Source: Paenibacillus fonticola DSM 21315 (GTDB lineage: Bacteria > Bacillota > Bacilli > Paenibacillales > Paenibacillaceae). Taken from it: DNA of 64,000 nt. The translations under genes and the position numbers were made by a program. The stretch covers positions 124,001-188,000 of the forward strand of contig NZ_KB907248.1 in assembly GCF_000381905.1 (NCBI RefSeq). Direction: 5' to 3'. Below the pieces are notes generated by a model. It worked only from the letters and a program-made list of their open reading frames with translations. It had not been told where the DNA came from and did no database searches. How positions within the stretch are numbered: the first letter of the stretch is position 1; each line of letters begins with the position of its first letter. Shown here piece after piece: positions 46,242 through 56,476 of the stretch.

Positions 46242-47207
46242 TTACAACCCCTTGTTTAAATAAAGTCCAATCCCTGCAAGCAATAAGCCGACGGCCCAAA
46301 ATGTAACGACAACACGCCACTCTGACCAGCCTGTCAATTCAAAATGATGGTGAATCGGACTCATTTTAAATATTCGCTTCCCGCGTGTTTTGAAAGATAT
46401 GACTTGCAGTACGACAGACAGCATCTCCATCACAAAGACGCCGCCAATGACGAGGAACAGCAGCTCGCTTTTGGTTACGATCGCAATCGCCGCAATCGCG
46501 CCGCCAATGCCCAGTGAACCGGTATCTCCCATAAATACTTTAGCCGGATGAGCATTGAACACGAGAAAGCCAAGCACGGCCCCGATCATCGCTGCAGCAC
46601 ACACCGCCGCTGGTATGGAAGTCGCCTGTATCGCAATAACGGCATAAGCGCCGAAAGCAATAGCGCTCACCCCGGACAACAACCCATCAAGTCCGTCTGT
46701 AAAATTCACAGCGTTGCTAATAGCGAGCATCATAAGAATGATAAACGGATAATAGAACCAGCCGCCCCAATCAAACGATATTGGCGTCCCTGGAATACCA
46801 AGAGCGGTGCTGTGCTCTCCCGAAATCAGCAAGGCGCATACGATACCGGCGAACAGCAGCTGACCGAACAATTTCTGCCTGGGCGTCAGTCCCAAGGAAC
46901 GCTTGAATACGATTTTAATGTAATCGTCGAGAAATCCGACCAAACCGAAGCCAAGCGTAGCGACAAGCATGACATAAAACTCGGTGTTCACCACCGAAAA
47001 CTTAAGAAAAGCCAATGTAAACGCTAAAATAATGACAATTCCGCCCATCGTAGGCGTACCTGCCTTCTTCTGATGACTTTCCGGTCCTTCGTTACGAATC
47101 TGCTGCCCGAACTTCATCCGCCGCAAAAGCGGAATGAGCAGCGGAGCCGAAATAACGGCCAATATAAAGGACACCCCGATTGTTAGTAATATAAGTCCAA
47201 AATCCAT
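46242..47207 (-). CDS. mraY: Phospho-N-acetylmuramoyl-pentapeptide transferase
   Basis: A 321-residue enzyme with ten membrane segments, moving phospho-MurNAc-pentapeptide onto undecaprenyl phosphate to make lipid I. Motifs are AGTPTMGGI, the Asp pair in [20 protein letters not shown], and [12 protein letters not shown] with [13 protein letters not shown] near the end. The ATG follows AGGGGGGTGATCCC. Confidence 0.97.
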   Translation of the reverse strand: MDFGLILLTIGVSFILAVISAPLLIPLLRRMKFGQQIRNEGPESHQKKAGTPTMGGIVIILAFTLAFLKFSVVNTEFYVMLVATLGFGLVGFLDDYIKIVFKRSLGLTPRQKLFGQLLFAGIVCALLISGEHSTALGIPGTPISFDWGGWFYYPFIILMMLAISNAVNFTDGLDGLLSGVSAIAFGAYAVIAIQATSIPAAVCAAAMIGAVLGFLVFNAHPAKVFMGDTGSLGIGGAIAAIAIVTKSELLFLVIGGVFVMEMLSVVLQVISFKTRGKRIFKMSPIHHHFELTGWSEWRVVVTFWAVGLLLAGIGLYLNKGL

Positions 47208-47231
47208 GGGATCACCCCCCTTTCGCCGGTA

Positions 47232-48632
47232 TTATTGATGAAGATCATTACACTTGACCGCTTCCACAACTTCCTCCAGCCTCATTCCCCGGGACGCTTT
47301 GACGAGGATAACATCCTCAGGATGCAGTACGTCCAGAAGGTCCGTAATCAACTCGATTTTATCAGTATATGCATGGATGCGCTCTTGGTCCAAATGTCCT
47401 GCCGCACCTTCGGCAATTTTTGTTCCCAGTGCGCCATAAGTAAACAAATGATCCACTTTATCAGGTGTTAAAAATGCGCCTACATCACGGTGCAGGTCGT
47501 TCTCGGTCGGGCCCAGCTCAAGCATGTCGCCTAGCACAGCAATTTTTTGGCGGAACCCCTTCATATTGTGCAGCACTCCGATCGCCGCCTTCATCGAGGT
47601 GGGACTGGCGTTATAGGCGTCGTTCAAAATCGTTACGCCGCTGTCGCCAGTGATCACCTCGATCCGCATGCCGGTCAGCTGAACATTCGCCAGCCCTTCC
47701 TTCATCGCCTGTACCGTGACGCCAAAATAGCGGGCAACGGCGATTGCCGCAAGGCAGTTGATTACATTGTGCTGCCCGAGAATCGGCAGATGCAGCGGCG
47801 TGTCCCCCTGAGCGCTGGAAGTAAACACCGTGCCGTCATCGAGGAACATCATGCCGACGGGATAATCATCATTATGCGGGGCAAGACCAAAGGTGGCCGT
47901 GGTGAAATGATCCTGCTTCACCGTCCCCGGCTCCTGAAGCACCTCCGCTATCAACGGCTCATCGCCTTCATAGACGAGCAGCCCGCCCGGCTTCAGCCCT
48001 GCCAATATTTCCAGCTTGGCGCGGGCAATCTCCAGCCGGGAGCCCAACTGCAGCAGATGCGCTTCACCGATATTCGTAATAACCGCTACTTCCGGCTCGG
48101 CCAGCTTCGAAAGCAACTCTATTTCATAGCGGCCGCTCATCCCCATTTCTAGCACCGCGATCTCGGTATGCTCCGGCATGGAGAGAATCGTAAGCGGAAG
48201 TCCGATATGATTGTTAAAATTGCCTTGTGTTTTATGAACAGAATAGGTGGTCGAGAGCAGGGAATATACGATGTCCTTCGTCGTCGTCTTCCCGTTGCTG
48301 CCCGTGATGCCAACTACCCTTGCCTTGCTCTCCTGCAAATAGCTCTGCGCAAGCCGCTGGAGCGCTTCTAGCGTGTCATCCACGAGGACAGCCGGACCAG
48401 GCGGGGTCCCCTTGGCTTTGTCCCACAATACTGCGTTTGCCCCTGCCGCCAGGCAATCCCCGGCAAATTGATGGCCATCGAACCGCTCTCCGATGAGCGG
48501 AACGAAAAGACAGCCTCCAGCAACGCTGCGCGAGTCCGTGGTAACTCCTTGTATGGTTACTTGCTTATCTTCCGTGTTCCAAACTTCTCCGCCGCACATG
48601 GCAGCTACTTGTTCCAATGTTCTAGTTATCAC
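47232..48632 (-). CDS. murF: UDP-MurNAc-tripeptide:D-Ala-D-Ala ligase
   Basis: A 466-residue Mur ligase completing the pentapeptide. P-loop VGITGSNGKTTTKDIVYSLL, central motif NIGEAHLLQLGS and C-terminal NDAYNASPTSMKAAI. The start is a GTG at 48632 that overlaps the murE stop (GTGA), so translation is coupled. Confidence 0.96.
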   Translation of the reverse strand: MITRTLEQVAAMCGGEVWNTEDKQVTIQGVTTDSRSVAGGCLFVPLIGERFDGHQFAGDCLAAGANAVLWDKAKGTPPGPAVLVDDTLEALQRLAQSYLQESKARVVGITGSNGKTTTKDIVYSLLSTTYSVHKTQGNFNNHIGLPLTILSMPEHTEIAVLEMGMSGRYEIELLSKLAEPEVAVITNIGEAHLLQLGSRLEIARAKLEILAGLKPGGLLVYEGDEPLIAEVLQEPGTVKQDHFTTATFGLAPHNDDYPVGMMFLDDGTVFTSSAQGDTPLHLPILGQHNVINCLAAIAVARYFGVTVQAMKEGLANVQLTGMRIEVITGDSGVTILNDAYNASPTSMKAAIGVLHNMKGFRQKIAVLGDMLELGPTENDLHRDVGAFLTPDKVDHLFTYGALGTKIAEGAAGHLDQERIHAYTDKIELITDLLDVLHPEDVILVKASRGMRLEEVVEAVKCNDLHQ

Positions 48633-50119
48633 TTACTCAAACCCCTTATCGCTTCTTTAGCGACGATCCGATCATCAAAATCGAGCACCGCTGTACCGAT
48701 CAATTGGTAGGTTTCATGACCTTTCCCCGCAATCAATACTACATCTTCACTGCTTGCCATTTCAATAGCCTTTTGGATGGCCTCGCGCCGGTCGGCGATA
48801 AGCTCATAGCGTTCCCCGGCCACTTGATCTTCCATAAGTCCGGCTTCAATGTCCTGAAGAATCGCCTCGGGATTTTCCGTACGGGGATTGTCGGAGGTCA
48901 CGATGACATGCTCCGCATAGCGTGCGGCGATTTTGCCCATCAGCGGGCGCTTTGTGCGATCCCGGTCGCCTCCGCAGCCAAATACGCAGATGACCCGCCC
49001 TGCCGCAAATTCGGTTACTGTGCGCAGCACGTTCTCCAAGCCGTCAGGCGTATGAGCATAGTCAACAATAACGGCGAACGATTGCCCTTCATCCACAGCC
49101 TCTACGCGTCCATCGACCCCTTTAAGGGACTCCAGGCTTTCTTTAATTCGATTCAGCGGAACACCTTCCAGCAAACATGCCGCGATGGCGGCTAGCGCAT
49201 TGTACACATTGAACTTGCCAACCATGCGCAGCGAAATGTCGGTGCTGCCCTGAAACGTATCAACATGAAAGGAGGTCCCTTTTGCCGTAACGGAAATATT
49301 TGAAGCAGCTACATCGGCGGCATTCTCAACGCCATAGGTGATCGCCTGCACTGCCGTTTGTGCGGCAAAATAGGCGGATGCGGGGTCGTCTGCATTAAGC
49401 ACGGCATAGCTTCGCAGCTCAGGATTAGCCTCATAGGTGTTCCCAAGCCGGGAGAAGAACAGCCCTTTGGCCTCGCGGTAAGCTTCCATCGTATGATGAT
49501 AATCCAAATGATCCTGCGTCAAATTTGTAAACACCGCGGAACGAAATTTCGTCCCTTTCACTCTTCCCTGCTCTAATGCATGCGAAGATACTTCCATTAC
49601 GCAATAATCAATATCGCTGTTCACCATGTCATGCAAGTACTGCTGCAGGTCGAGCGATTCCGGAGTCGTTCTTGGCATAGGAAATGTCCTGCCTCCAAAT
49701 TTTCGCTCAATCGTACCGATCAGTCCCGTTCGTTTGCCGTACTGACTCAAAATGCTTTCAATCAAATACGTCGTCGTCGTTTTGCCGTTCGTCCCCGTTA
49801 CACCGATCACTTTCATCCGGGAGCTCGGCGTCCCGTACAATACATTCCCCAAAATCGCCATGGCCAATCTAGTATCTTTCACCTGAAGCTGAGGCAAATC
49901 CACCTGCTCAAGCCGGCGCTCCACTACTAGCGCAACCGCCCCCTGCTTCATCGCCTGCGGAGCAAAATCATGACCGTCCACCGTCAGCCCAGGCAGACAA
50001 ATAAACAGATCGCCGCTCTTCACCTGCCTGGAGTCTATGGCTATGCCCTGACACGGCGTTTCTCCATCTCCATATATTTTCGATGCTATCAAATATGTTG
50101 CGAGTTCCTTCAGCAGCAT
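48629..50119 (-). CDS. murE: UDP-MurNAc-L-Ala-D-Glu:meso-diaminopimelate ligase
   Basis: A 496-residue Mur ligase. P-loop VIGVTGTNGKTTTTYLIESI, the central NLTQDHLDYHHTMEAYREAK, and the C-terminal specificity motif TSDNPRTENPEAI. DNPR is the signature of meso-DAP addition, so the cell wall is of the DAP type. The ATG follows GGAGGGGTCTT. It overlaps murF by four bases. Confidence 0.97.
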   Translation of the reverse strand: MLLKELATYLIASKIYGDGETPCQGIAIDSRQVKSGDLFICLPGLTVDGHDFAPQAMKQGAVALVVERRLEQVDLPQLQVKDTRLAMAILGNVLYGTPSSRMKVIGVTGTNGKTTTTYLIESILSQYGKRTGLIGTIERKFGGRTFPMPRTTPESLDLQQYLHDMVNSDIDYCVMEVSSHALEQGRVKGTKFRSAVFTNLTQDHLDYHHTMEAYREAKGLFFSRLGNTYEANPELRSYAVLNADDPASAYFAAQTAVQAITYGVENAADVAASNISVTAKGTSFHVDTFQGSTDISLRMVGKFNVYNALAAIAACLLEGVPLNRIKESLESLKGVDGRVEAVDEGQSFAVIVDYAHTPDGLENVLRTVTEFAAGRVICVFGCGGDRDRTKRPLMGKIAARYAEHVIVTSDNPRTENPEAILQDIEAGLMEDQVAGERYELIADRREAIQKAIEMASSEDVVLIAGKGHETYQLIGTAVLDFDDRIVAKEAIRGLSK

Positions 50120-50207
50120 AAGACCCCTCCGTCAAATTGTTATCAACCTATGAATAACAGTCACAGGAATCCCCATTTAGTTATATTATCACCAAAAGTA
50201 TCATTTT

Positions 50208-52169
50208 TCAGGAATCTTGTTCACTATGATTGTGCTCTATTTCAGCCTCCGACTCGCTTCCCATATAGATGCGTATCGTCGAGCCGCGCTCCACCCTTGC
50301 ACCGGGTTTGGGCGCCTGATTAATGACGATATTGCCAACGCCCGATTTAGCAAGCGAAAAGTTCATATTCAAATCTTCATAGATTTCCTGTACGCTATGT
50401 CCGATCAAGTCTGGAACGGTAACGACCCTCGTTTCACCGTATTTATACTTCTTGGCCATCTGGTCTTTCCGTGGGGGCACCTCCATATATTCCAACGCAT
50501 CGGTCAAAATATTACGAACGATCGGCGCCGCTACAACGCCACCAAACTGAATGCCCTGCGGGTTGTCTACCGCCGTGTATACAATAATCTGCGGGTCATC
50601 CGCAGGAGCAAAGCCGATAAAGGAAACGATGTGCTCACTCGTTGAGTAGCGGCCGTTGACGACCTTTTGCGCCGTTCCCGTCTTGCCCCCTACGCGATAG
50701 CCGTCAATAAAAGCATTGCCGCCCGTGCCATTGGCCACGACGCTTTCCAAAGCCGTTCTCACCTGCTTGGACGTTGCCTCTGAAATGACCTGCCGCACCA
50801 TTTCCGGCTCCACTTCATCGACCACCTGCCCGGTTTCCGGATTTATCCAGGATTTCGTCACGTGCGGTTTATAGAGCTTGCCGCCGTTAATTGCGGCTGA
50901 CACAGCGGTAATTTGCTGTATCGGAGTCACGGACACCCCTTGGCCAAAAGAAGTTGTGGCCAATTCAACCGGGCCCACCTGGGAAAGCTTGAAGAGAATT
51001 CCGTTCTCTTCACCGCTAAGATCGATGCCCGTCTTGCTTCCAAAGCCAAAATCCTTAATATATTTGAATAAAGTCTCTTTGCCAAGCCGCTGACCGAGGG
51101 TTACAAAGCCCGGGTTACAGGAGTTTTCAACGACCTGGAGAAAGGTCTGGCTGCCATGGCCGCCTCTTTTCCAGCAGCGAAGCGAAGCGCCTGCAACCTT
51201 AATAAAGCCCGGATCAAAAAACCTTTCGTTCATAAGGTCAACTTTCTTCTCTTCCAGAGCTGCTGCAAGCGTAATAATTTTAAACGTAGATCCCGGCTCG
51301 TACGTCATCCAAATCGGCAGATTGCGGTTATATACCTCTACAGGATATTCCTGGTATTCAGCAGGCTCATAGCCAGGCCGCGCTGCCATCGCCAATATTT
51401 CGCCGTTCTTCGGATCCATGGCGATCGCGATAGCCGAATTGGCCTGCAGCCTGGCCATCGCCTCATCCAGTTCTCTTTCCATGATGCCTTGGATCGTCTT
51501 ATCGATCGTAAGCTGTAAATTCAGCCCATCCTTCGGTTGGACGTATTTTTCGGATGAACCTGGCATCAGCCTTCCGCCCGCATCCGACAAATACGAGATG
51601 CTGCCGTTCATTCCGTTCAGCTGACTGTCATATTTTTTCTCCACTCCGGTAAGCCCCTGATTATAGCTCCCGGTGAAACCCAGAATATGAGCGGCCAGCC
51701 CTCCATAAGGATAATACCTTTTGTTGTCCTCGGCAACAACAATACCCGGCAGACCCAAATCACGAATTTGCTGTCCTTTTTCCATCGTAATTTTGCGTCC
51801 ACCGGGCTGCAGTCTGACTATCGATTGTCGCTTCGTGATTGTCTTCAAAATCTCTTCTTCACTCATGCCAAGCAGAGGCGCCAAGCTGCGCGCCGTAGCT
51901 TCCGGCGTCTTGATCTGCACCGGAATAGCCATAACCGTCGGCGTCGATATATTATAGGCGAGCGTAACGCCGTTTCTGTCACTTATCTCCCCCCGCTTGG
52001 CCGAGAAAGGAATGTTGCGGCGCCATGAATCTTCCGCCTTGGCCGACAGTTCTGCCCCTTTGCCCAGTTGAACATAAGCGAGTCTTGCAACGAGTGCTGC
52101 AAAAAGCAGAACTAACAGCAGCAGCAATAACAGCAGTCTTCGTCTGACAGTAACTTTGGATATTTTCAT
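50208..52169 (-). CDS. spoVD: SpoVD-type class B penicillin-binding protein
   Basis: A 653-residue transpeptidase. A single N-terminal membrane anchor (about 9-31) precedes a dimerisation domain (KRGEISDRNGVTLAYNIS). The catalytic domain has SxxK in YEPGSTFKII, SxN in VENSCNPGFV and KTG in VGGKTGTAQK. One C-terminal PASTA domain (VVTVPDLIGHSVQEIYEDLN) marks SpoVD. It crosslinks cortex peptidoglycan with SpoVE in the forespore envelope. AGGAGGCAATCT precedes the ATG. Confidence 0.93.
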   Translation of the reverse strand: MKISKVTVRRRLLLLLLLLVLLFAALVARLAYVQLGKGAELSAKAEDSWRRNIPFSAKRGEISDRNGVTLAYNISTPTVMAIPVQIKTPEATARSLAPLLGMSEEEILKTITKRQSIVRLQPGGRKITMEKGQQIRDLGLPGIVVAEDNKRYYPYGGLAAHILGFTGSYNQGLTGVEKKYDSQLNGMNGSISYLSDAGGRLMPGSSEKYVQPKDGLNLQLTIDKTIQGIMERELDEAMARLQANSAIAIAMDPKNGEILAMAARPGYEPAEYQEYPVEVYNRNLPIWMTYEPGSTFKIITLAAALEEKKVDLMNERFFDPGFIKVAGASLRCWKRGGHGSQTFLQVVENSCNPGFVTLGQRLGKETLFKYIKDFGFGSKTGIDLSGEENGILFKLSQVGPVELATTSFGQGVSVTPIQQITAVSAAINGGKLYKPHVTKSWINPETGQVVDEVEPEMVRQVISEATSKQVRTALESVVANGTGGNAFIDGYRVGGKTGTAQKVVNGRYSTSEHIVSFIGFAPADDPQIIVYTAVDNPQGIQFGGVVAAPIVRNILTDALEYMEVPPRKDQMAKKYKYGETRVVTVPDLIGHSVQEIYEDLNMNFSLAKSGVGNIVINQAPKPGARVERGSTIRIYMGSESEAEIEHNHSEQDS

Positions 52170-52250
52170 AGATTGCCTCCTGTTCGCTCCTAAAAAGACA
52201 TGATCGTTCTGCTATCATGACTATTCAGGATAAACAGGGGTTAGAACAAG

Positions 52251-54500
52251 CTATGGCGAGGCTTCTTCGGCATCGTCCTGCACATTCGCATCCTCATCGC
52301 CGTGTTTGTCCCCGCCGTCCGAAGAGGCGTCCGCCTCCTCATCAGCCTGCCCGGGATTTAAAGGTTCCAGTATGAGCGTTACCTGCCTTTGCCCCTGCAC
52401 CTCTGACACTTGCTGTTCTACTACATATCCCTCGCCAACGGTTTTTATAGACACCTGCAGCACTGACAACAGCTCCACAGCATCCCGCAATGATTGCCCC
52501 TTAACGTTAGGTATGCTCAGATACTGGCCTTCTTCCGTCAAAATGTACATATGCTGACTTGACTTTATCTGGCTGCCCGGCTTCGGAAACTGGGATATGA
52601 CCTTGCTTCCATTTCCCAAGGTCGCATAGGAAATCCCTTTGCTTTTCAATAAATCCTTCGCTTCCTGAACCGGCATGCCATCAAGGTCCGGGACCTTCAA
52701 GACGTTAGCTGCTTGAACTGCCGGGCTCGCGGCCTGATCATCAAGCTGCTTCGGCACTCCCATATGTTGCAGAGCCTGGTTCATAATCTTCTTGACGACC
52801 GGACCGGCCGCACTCCCCCCGCCAAGCTCCGGGTTTATCGGCTCGTCAATGAGTACTAATACAATAATTTGGGGGTCGTCCACCGGCGCATATCCAATAT
52901 AGGAAACGACCTGCTTCGATGAATCGTATCCTCCCTTACCGGGCTTTATTGCCGTCCCCGTCTTGCCGGCTATGCGATAGCCCTCGATATAGGCGTGACG
53001 TCCAGTCCCAATAACCCTGTCAGAAACGACCTGTTCGAGGTAGCCGCTTATTTCCTTCGCCTTATCCGGTGATAAAACATTACGAATCACCTTCGGTTGT
53101 GTCATTGTCGTTTCCCCGGTATGAGGATCCGTGACCGACTTGACGATATGCGGTTCCATCAGCTTGCCGCCATTGGCCACTGCAGCAACCGCCGCAACCT
53201 GTTGAATCGGAGTCACAAGCAGCTGGCCGTGGCCGTAGGACATCGCCGCAAAGTCTGCCTGGTACACAGGAGTAACGGCCCCTTTTGCCTCACCGGGCAA
53301 TTCGATGCCTGTTCGTTGGCCAAAGCCAAAGTTATCAACGTATTGCTTCAGCAATTCCGGGCCAAGCTTCTCATACCCGAGCTTAACAAAAGCGACGTTG
53401 CTGGAGCGCTTGACTCCTTCCAAATATGAAATAGCTCCCCAGCCCGATCGCTTAACATCATGTATCGTCTGTCCGGGAACACGGATGCTGCCGGACATGA
53501 AGCTTTCATTCGGATTGAACAATCCTTCCTGAACCGCGCCGGCTAGTGTAACGATCTTAAACGTGGAGCCCGGCTCATATACTGATTTAGTGGCATGATT
53601 GTAAAAGTTTTTCTGATCGACGTCTTTCCAATACTCATTCGGATTGTAAGTTGGCAAATTAGCCAGCGCCAAAATTTCCATCGTCTTCGGATCAGCGGCA
53701 ATGACTGTCATACTGATCGGTTTCAAATCAGCGTATGCTTCGTTCATCGCCTCTTCAACATAATACTGGATGGTATAGTCGATCGTCAGCTGTATATCTT
53801 TCCCATTCTTGACAGGTGTGTAAATTTCGCTGGCTTTGGGAATTTCTATTCCGCGGCCATCGCTCTTATATTCAAGCGAACCGTCCTGCCCCTTCAGCTC
53901 CTCATCATAATAAGCCTCAACGCCTGTCCCTTCGACAGCTTCAGAATCGCGATTAACATATCCAAGAATATGCGCAGCCAGACTTTGACTCGGGTAATAG
54001 CGTTTCTGCCCCTTGATAAGAATAATTCCGACATCATCTACATTATGCTGCTTCATCAGGTCAGCCTGCAGCTTCTCGACCTTATCCTTTACATCCTGGT
54101 CCACTTTCCAGCCTTCTTTGCGAACTTCACGTTGATTGTAAAAAGCGCCGTCTTTCTTCTTGGCATTGACAAGCTCACGCAACTCACTCTCGCTCTTTCC
54201 GAGAATATCATGCAGCCCCTGGACTATTTCCTCCTGAATCCCCAGCTGATGAATCAACTTGGGATTGATCGCAACCGTATAAGCAGGCGCATCCACCGCC
54301 AGTATCTTACCGTTACGGTCAGTGATTTTTCCACGGCTTGCCGGAATCGTCTTCTTCTTTGACCATACTTTTTCCGCATATGCCTGCCAGAATTCGGCCT
54401 CCACGACCTGAACCCAAAACACTCTCCCCATCAATACAGCAAAAAAGAGGGTAATAATTCCCCCTATAAGCAGTGTCCGCAATTTAATTCTCTTAATCAT
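52251..54500 (-). CDS. pbpB: Division-specific penicillin-binding protein PBP2B (FtsI type)
   Basis: A 749-residue class B transpeptidase. One membrane anchor (about 9-30), then RGKITDRNGKILAVDAPAYT. The catalytic domain has SxxK in YEPGSTFKIV, SxN in KRSSNVAFVKLG and KTG in IAGKTGTAIKPGKG. Two PASTA domains follow (VLKVPDLDGMPVQEAKDLLK and LSIPNVKGQSLRDAVELLSV) and a very acidic tail of about 35 residues ends in DAEEASP. It makes septal peptidoglycan. The ATG follows AGAGGTTCTGGCC. Confidence 0.95.
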   Translation of the reverse strand: MIKRIKLRTLLIGGIITLFFAVLMGRVFWVQVVEAEFWQAYAEKVWSKKKTIPASRGKITDRNGKILAVDAPAYTVAINPKLIHQLGIQEEIVQGLHDILGKSESELRELVNAKKKDGAFYNQREVRKEGWKVDQDVKDKVEKLQADLMKQHNVDDVGIILIKGQKRYYPSQSLAAHILGYVNRDSEAVEGTGVEAYYDEELKGQDGSLEYKSDGRGIEIPKASEIYTPVKNGKDIQLTIDYTIQYYVEEAMNEAYADLKPISMTVIAADPKTMEILALANLPTYNPNEYWKDVDQKNFYNHATKSVYEPGSTFKIVTLAGAVQEGLFNPNESFMSGSIRVPGQTIHDVKRSGWGAISYLEGVKRSSNVAFVKLGYEKLGPELLKQYVDNFGFGQRTGIELPGEAKGAVTPVYQADFAAMSYGHGQLLVTPIQQVAAVAAVANGGKLMEPHIVKSVTDPHTGETTMTQPKVIRNVLSPDKAKEISGYLEQVVSDRVIGTGRHAYIEGYRIAGKTGTAIKPGKGGYDSSKQVVSYIGYAPVDDPQIIVLVLIDEPINPELGGGSAAGPVVKKIMNQALQHMGVPKQLDDQAASPAVQAANVLKVPDLDGMPVQEAKDLLKSKGISYATLGNGSKVISQFPKPGSQIKSSQHMYILTEEGQYLSIPNVKGQSLRDAVELLSVLQVSIKTVGEGYVVEQQVSEVQGQRQVTLILEPLNPGQADEEADASSDGGDKHGDEDANVQDDAEEASP
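52306..52415 (-). other. Acidic low-complexity C-terminal tail of PBP2B (within pbpB)
   Basis: The last ~35 codons of pbpB encode a tail dominated by Asp, Glu, Gly and Ala (for example DEEADASSDGGDKHGDEDAN) after the second PASTA domain. Positions are approximate. It would be extracellular and strongly negative, possibly interacting with cations or wall polymers. Other pbpB proteins usually end soon after the PASTA repeats. Confidence 0.5.
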
Positions 54501-54523
54501 GGCCAGAACCTCTTAAATCTTCA

Positions 54524-54949
54524 TTATTTGCGGGCGACATTCGCGCCGCCCGAATTTGTTGATTGGCTCCCTGACTCTGTCGATACCTGAACGTGAAAGC
54601 CTTCTTCATCCGACACTGAGTATCCCAGTTCGGCAGCTTTCTGAGGAATTTGCTCCTCCAGCTTCTCTTTCTGAATCGTTAACTCTTTCATTTCACCATT
54701 CAGCTTCTGAATGTCGGTGTTCAAATTATACATTTCACGTTTAATGCTGTACAAATTGCCGTTTTGCCACAGCAGACCACCCATAATAGCGACGCAAAAA
54801 ACGATCGTAAACATATAAAGCAGCTTCTCCCGGACAGGGAGCGTCGCTCTGCGCGTAACAACCTTCGTCGTTTCCCGGTAACGCTGGGACGGGTAGCCGC
54901 GTTCTGAAGCTTTTTCTTTAACTGCTAAATTCCCCCGTGTATAAGCCAT
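54524..54949 (-). CDS. ftsL: Cell division protein FtsL
   Basis: A 141-residue bitopic protein. A basic cytoplasmic tail (~50 residues) is followed by one membrane segment (about 45-62: LLYMFTIVFCVAIMGGLLW) and a coiled coil (YSIKREMYNLNTDIQKLNGE, MKELTIQKEKLEEQIPQKAA). It partners DivIC/DivIB at the septum. GGAGGAATAGTGAA precedes the ATG. Sequence identity is low in this family, so the call rests mainly on architecture and place between rsmH and pbpB. Confidence 0.9.
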   Translation of the reverse strand: MAYTRGNLAVKEKASERGYPSQRYRETTKVVTRRATLPVREKLLYMFTIVFCVAIMGGLLWQNGNLYSIKREMYNLNTDIQKLNGEMKELTIQKEKLEEQIPQKAAELGYSVSDEEGFHVQVSTESGSQSTNSGGANVARK

Positions 54950-54971
54950 TTCACTATTCCTCCGCTACAGA

Positions 54972-55925
54972 TTACAATTTTTCCGCTACACGCAATTTCG
55001 CTGAACGTGCCCGGGCGTTTTCGGCCAGCTCCTTTTCTGAAGGAACTACCGGCTTCCGGTTGATCAGCCTGAGCTCTCCTTTGCCTCCGCACACACACAT
55101 AGGAAAATCCGGAGGACATGTACATTTCTCGACAAATTTCGCGAAAATTTGCTTGCAAATCCGGTCTTCTAGTGAATGAAAGGTAATAACGGATACTCTG
55201 CCGCCTGGTGCCAAGCATCGAATTGCCGCATGCAAACCGTCTTCAAATGCCCCCAGTTCATCGTTTACAGCAATTCGCAGCGCCTGAAAGCTTCGTTTGG
55301 CAGGGTGTCCGCCTGTCCGGCGTGCCGCAGCCGGTATCCCTTCTTTAATTAGCTCTACCAGTTGTCCTGTCGTTTCTATCGATCGTTCCTTGCGCATTTC
55401 CACAATCACTTTGGCGATTCGTCTCGAAAACTTCTCTTCCCCGTACTGAAACAAAATGCGGGCAATTTCCCGTTCGGGCCATTCGTTTACTATATCCTTG
55501 GCCGTCAGCTCCGCCGTCTGATCCATCCGCATATCCAGCGCTGCATCCGAATTATAGCTGAAGCCCCTCTCGCCTTCATCAAATTGAGGAGAGGATACGC
55601 CCAGATCAAACAGTATTCCATCGACTTGCGGTACACCATCTTTCCGAGGTACCCAAGCCAGTTCCGCTAACTTTTCCTGCAAATATCGAAAGTTACTGCG
55701 CACCAGGGTTAATTGTTTGCCATAGGAAGATAACTTCTCAGTGGCATGATCAAGCGCCCAATCGTCCTGATCAAAGGCAATCAGCCGGCCTTCTGTTCCA
55801 AGCTTGGACAAAATAACAGAACTGTGGCCGCCGCCTCCCAAGGTACAGTCTACATAAATACCATTCGGCTTGATGCGCAGCCCTTCTGTCGCTTCTTCTT
55901 TAAGCACCGTGATGTGATGAAACAA
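54972..55925 (-). CDS. rsmH: 16S rRNA (cytosine1402-N4)-methyltransferase
   Basis: A 317-residue SAM-dependent methyltransferase (MraW). SAM motif [18 protein letters not shown], catalytic [20 protein letters not shown], and C-terminal [16 protein letters not shown]. It modifies C1402 in the ribosomal P site. The start is a TTG at 55925 with GGAGGG ten bases upstream. It lies 20 bases after mraZ. Confidence 0.96.
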   Translation of the reverse strand: MFHHITVLKEEATEGLRIKPNGIYVDCTLGGGGHSSVILSKLGTEGRLIAFDQDDWALDHATEKLSSYGKQLTLVRSNFRYLQEKLAELAWVPRKDGVPQVDGILFDLGVSSPQFDEGERGFSYNSDAALDMRMDQTAELTAKDIVNEWPEREIARILFQYGEEKFSRRIAKVIVEMRKERSIETTGQLVELIKEGIPAAARRTGGHPAKRSFQALRIAVNDELGAFEDGLHAAIRCLAPGGRVSVITFHSLEDRICKQIFAKFVEKCTCPPDFPMCVCGGKGELRLINRKPVVPSEKELAENARARSAKLRVAEKL

Positions 55926-55945
55926 GCTGCAGCCCTCCAGACCGT

Positions 55946-56383
55946 TTACAAATCAAAATTAAAATCAACCAGTTTCTCAGCGATATCATTAAAGGTGTCC
56001 TCCGATTGCTGGAAGTATTGCTCCCACGTGTCGCGGCTCCATATTTCTACCCGATTTGAAACACCGAGTACGACGCAATCCTTCTCCAGCTTGGCGTACT
56101 GTCTCAAATTGCCCGGTAAATTTACCCTTCCCTGTTTGTCCCACTCGCATTCCGTCGCCCCCGAGAAAAAAAAGCGGGTAAACGCACGAGCATCAGACTT
56201 CATTAAGGGGAGAGCCTTGAGCTTCTGTTCCAGCACTTCCCATTCCTGCATCGGATACACAAAGAGGCATTGGTCCAATCCGCGGGTAACGACAAAGGAG
56301 GCGCCAAGAAGATCACGAAACTTAGCCGGTATAATAATTCGGCCTTTATCATCAATGCTATGTTGGAATTCCCCCATAAACAT
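55946..56383 (-). CDS. mraZ: Transcriptional regulator MraZ
   Basis: A 145-residue AbrB-fold protein with two DxxxR half-domains ([24 protein letters not shown] and [19 protein letters not shown]). It represses the dcw operon by binding G-rich repeats in its own promoter. The longer open frame to 56485 runs through those repeats; AAGGAG nine bases before ATG 56383 fixes the start and gives the family's normal length. It is first in the cluster. Confidence 0.95.
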   Translation of the reverse strand: MFMGEFQHSIDDKGRIIIPAKFRDLLGASFVVTRGLDQCLFVYPMQEWEVLEQKLKALPLMKSDARAFTRFFFSGATECEWDKQGRVNLPGNLRQYAKLEKDCVVLGVSNRVEIWSRDTWEQYFQQSEDTFNDIAEKLVDFNFDL

Positions 56384-56390
56384 TGAAACT

Positions 56391-56456
56391 TCACTCCTTA
56401 CCTCTTTCCCCCACTTTGCACCACTTTCCACCACTCTTGAAGTAGTAATTCTGCAT
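56391..56456 (-). CDS. Possible 21-residue leader peptide upstream of mraZ
   Basis: ATG at 56456 opens 21 codons ([20 protein letters not shown], then E) ending in a TGA that lies inside the mraZ ribosome site (AAGGAGTGA). A perfect AAGGAGG lies 13 bases before the ATG, longer than the best spacing. The ORF runs through the three G-rich MraZ repeats, so its codons are shaped by them and may have no coding meaning. It could couple ribosome traffic to mraZ translation. Confidence 0.3.
   Translation of the reverse strand: MQNYYFKSGGKWCKVGERGKE
56405..56434 (-). promoter_or_regulatory. MraZ operator: three 10-bp direct repeats
   Basis: On the minus strand GTGGTGGAAA, GTGGTGCAAA and GTGGGGGAAA lie head to tail with a 10-bp period, ending 22 bases before the mraZ start. 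MraZ proteins are known to bind three or four TGGGN-like repeats at such spacing in the mraZ leader. Confidence 0.8.
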
Positions 56457-56476
56457 TTGAGCGTGAATTCCTCCTT

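Noticed and set aside
53595-54362. 255-codon plus-strand frame opposite pbpB
   Set aside because: It is a shadow of pbpB with Ile/Leu/Phe-rich composition and no supporting start signal.
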